IMG/VR virus record: IMGVR_UViG_3300048997_000489
Span: 1 to 29,534 of that record
Strand: one strand, 5' to 3'
Length of the DNA stretch: 29,534 nt
Origin: a virus
A program made the position numbers and the translations under genes. Numbering within the stretch: the stretch's first letter is position 1; every line of letters begins with the position of its first letter. This document shows, piece by piece, positions 29,412 through 29,534 of this stretch. The notes beneath the pieces are model-generated. The model saw only the letters and a program-made list of their open reading frames with translations. It was not told the DNA's origin and made no database searches.

Positions 29412-29534
29412 TTATTCCCACCTGTCCGGCGGGGCGGGTCGGTAGTGGCTGACGAGCAGGGCGCACAGCAGGAATCCCGCGGCGCTGCCGAGGACGAACA
29501 CCAGCGCGAAGGCAAGGATGATGAGGAGGGTCAT
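29412..29534 (-). CDS. Small single-helix membrane protein
   Basis: 40 residues, from ATG at 29534 (the last base of the window) to a TAA at 29414-29412. Residues 3-29 are hydrophobic (Leu-Leu-Ile-Ile-Leu-Ala-Phe-Ala-Leu-Val-Phe-Val-Leu then Gly/Ala/Leu), the tail is Ser-His-Tyr-Arg-Pro-Ala-Pro-Pro. Its ribosome site is outside the window. It lies first in a run of four small minus-strand genes and may be holin-like, though no partner endolysin is seen. Function unknown. Confidence 0.45.
   Translation of the reverse strand: MTLLIILAFALVFVLGSAAGFLLCALLVSHYRPAPPDRWE

Noticed and set aside
1-29534. Alternative genetic code with TGA as sense, suggested by the in-frame TGA at 13377
   Set aside because: TGA is the normal, well-placed stop of many genes here, often within ATGA overlaps, so a global reassignment is ruled out.
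1-29534. tRNA genes, CRISPR arrays, transposase genes, att sites
   Set aside because: I saw no cloverleaf-like sequence, regular spaced repeat, transposase ORF or integrase in the window; attachment sites cannot be recognised without flanking host sequence.
29412-29534. Similarity of the window's two ends (both begin ATGACC with hydrophobic codons, in opposite directions) as terminal inverted repeats
   Set aside because: The match is imperfect and explained by two short membrane-protein starts; it breaks down after about 30 bases.

Overview
The window is the late (packaging, head and tail) region of a tailed double-stranded DNA phage or prophage of lambda-like, siphovirus type, from a GC-rich genome. 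Nearly all genes lie on the minus strand and read from right to left. They are tightly packed, and many stop and start codons overlap (ATGA, TGATG or TAATG). I see no integrase, repressor, replication gene, tRNA, CRISPR array or insertion sequence, so I cannot tell a free phage from a prophage. The host is uncertain. The base composition, the LamG-like/SGNH fusion, the SPINDLY/OGT-type glycosyltransferase and a T2SF-N-like domain would fit a planctomycete or a related environmental bacterium, but this is inference.

In transcription order from the right edge: 29534-28492 has four small genes, two with a membrane segment and two with predicted coiled coil, resembling a lysis or accessory cassette without a recognisable endolysin. 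At 28149-26365 there is a tiny membrane protein, a TIM-barrel glycoside-hydrolase-like protein and a possible small ORF. At 24640-21816 there are a LamG-like/SGNH esterase and two small beta-rich proteins, probably virion accessory or adsorption parts. A plus-strand insert (24712-26341) carries a SAM methyltransferase, a membrane-anchored SGNH esterase and a small zinc-motif protein. A second plus-strand gene lies at 28164-28499.

The morphogenesis core runs 21668-2221 in lambda order: small terminase, GpA-type large terminase, gpW-like joiner, portal, S49 protease with a C-terminal scaffold (probable internal start at 16250), decoration protein, major capsid protein, a terminator, small head-tail genes, FII-like joiner, a glycine/threonine-rich structural protein, gpZ-like protein, tail terminator, tail tube, a G/GT-like tail chaperone pair, tape measure, and three distal tail proteins ending in a 1119-residue fibre-like protein. 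The last gene, overlapping the fibre gene by four bases, is a TPR plus O-GlcNAc-transferase-like enzyme (2224-695). It meets two plus-strand membrane-protein genes (1-698) tail to tail.

The most notable points are: (1) a nine-A slippery run at 8941-8933 that opens a 131-codon Cys-rich zinc-ribbon-like extension with no start codon of its own, a strong case for a programmed -1 frameshift; (2) an OGT/SPINDLY-type transferase translationally coupled to the tail fibre; (3) an in-frame TGA separating two head-tail ORFs, followed by a Thr/Pro linker; (4) a hairpin that would cover the capsid gene's ribosome-binding site, plus a strong terminator just after that gene; and (5) several carbohydrate-active or modifying proteins in one phage.
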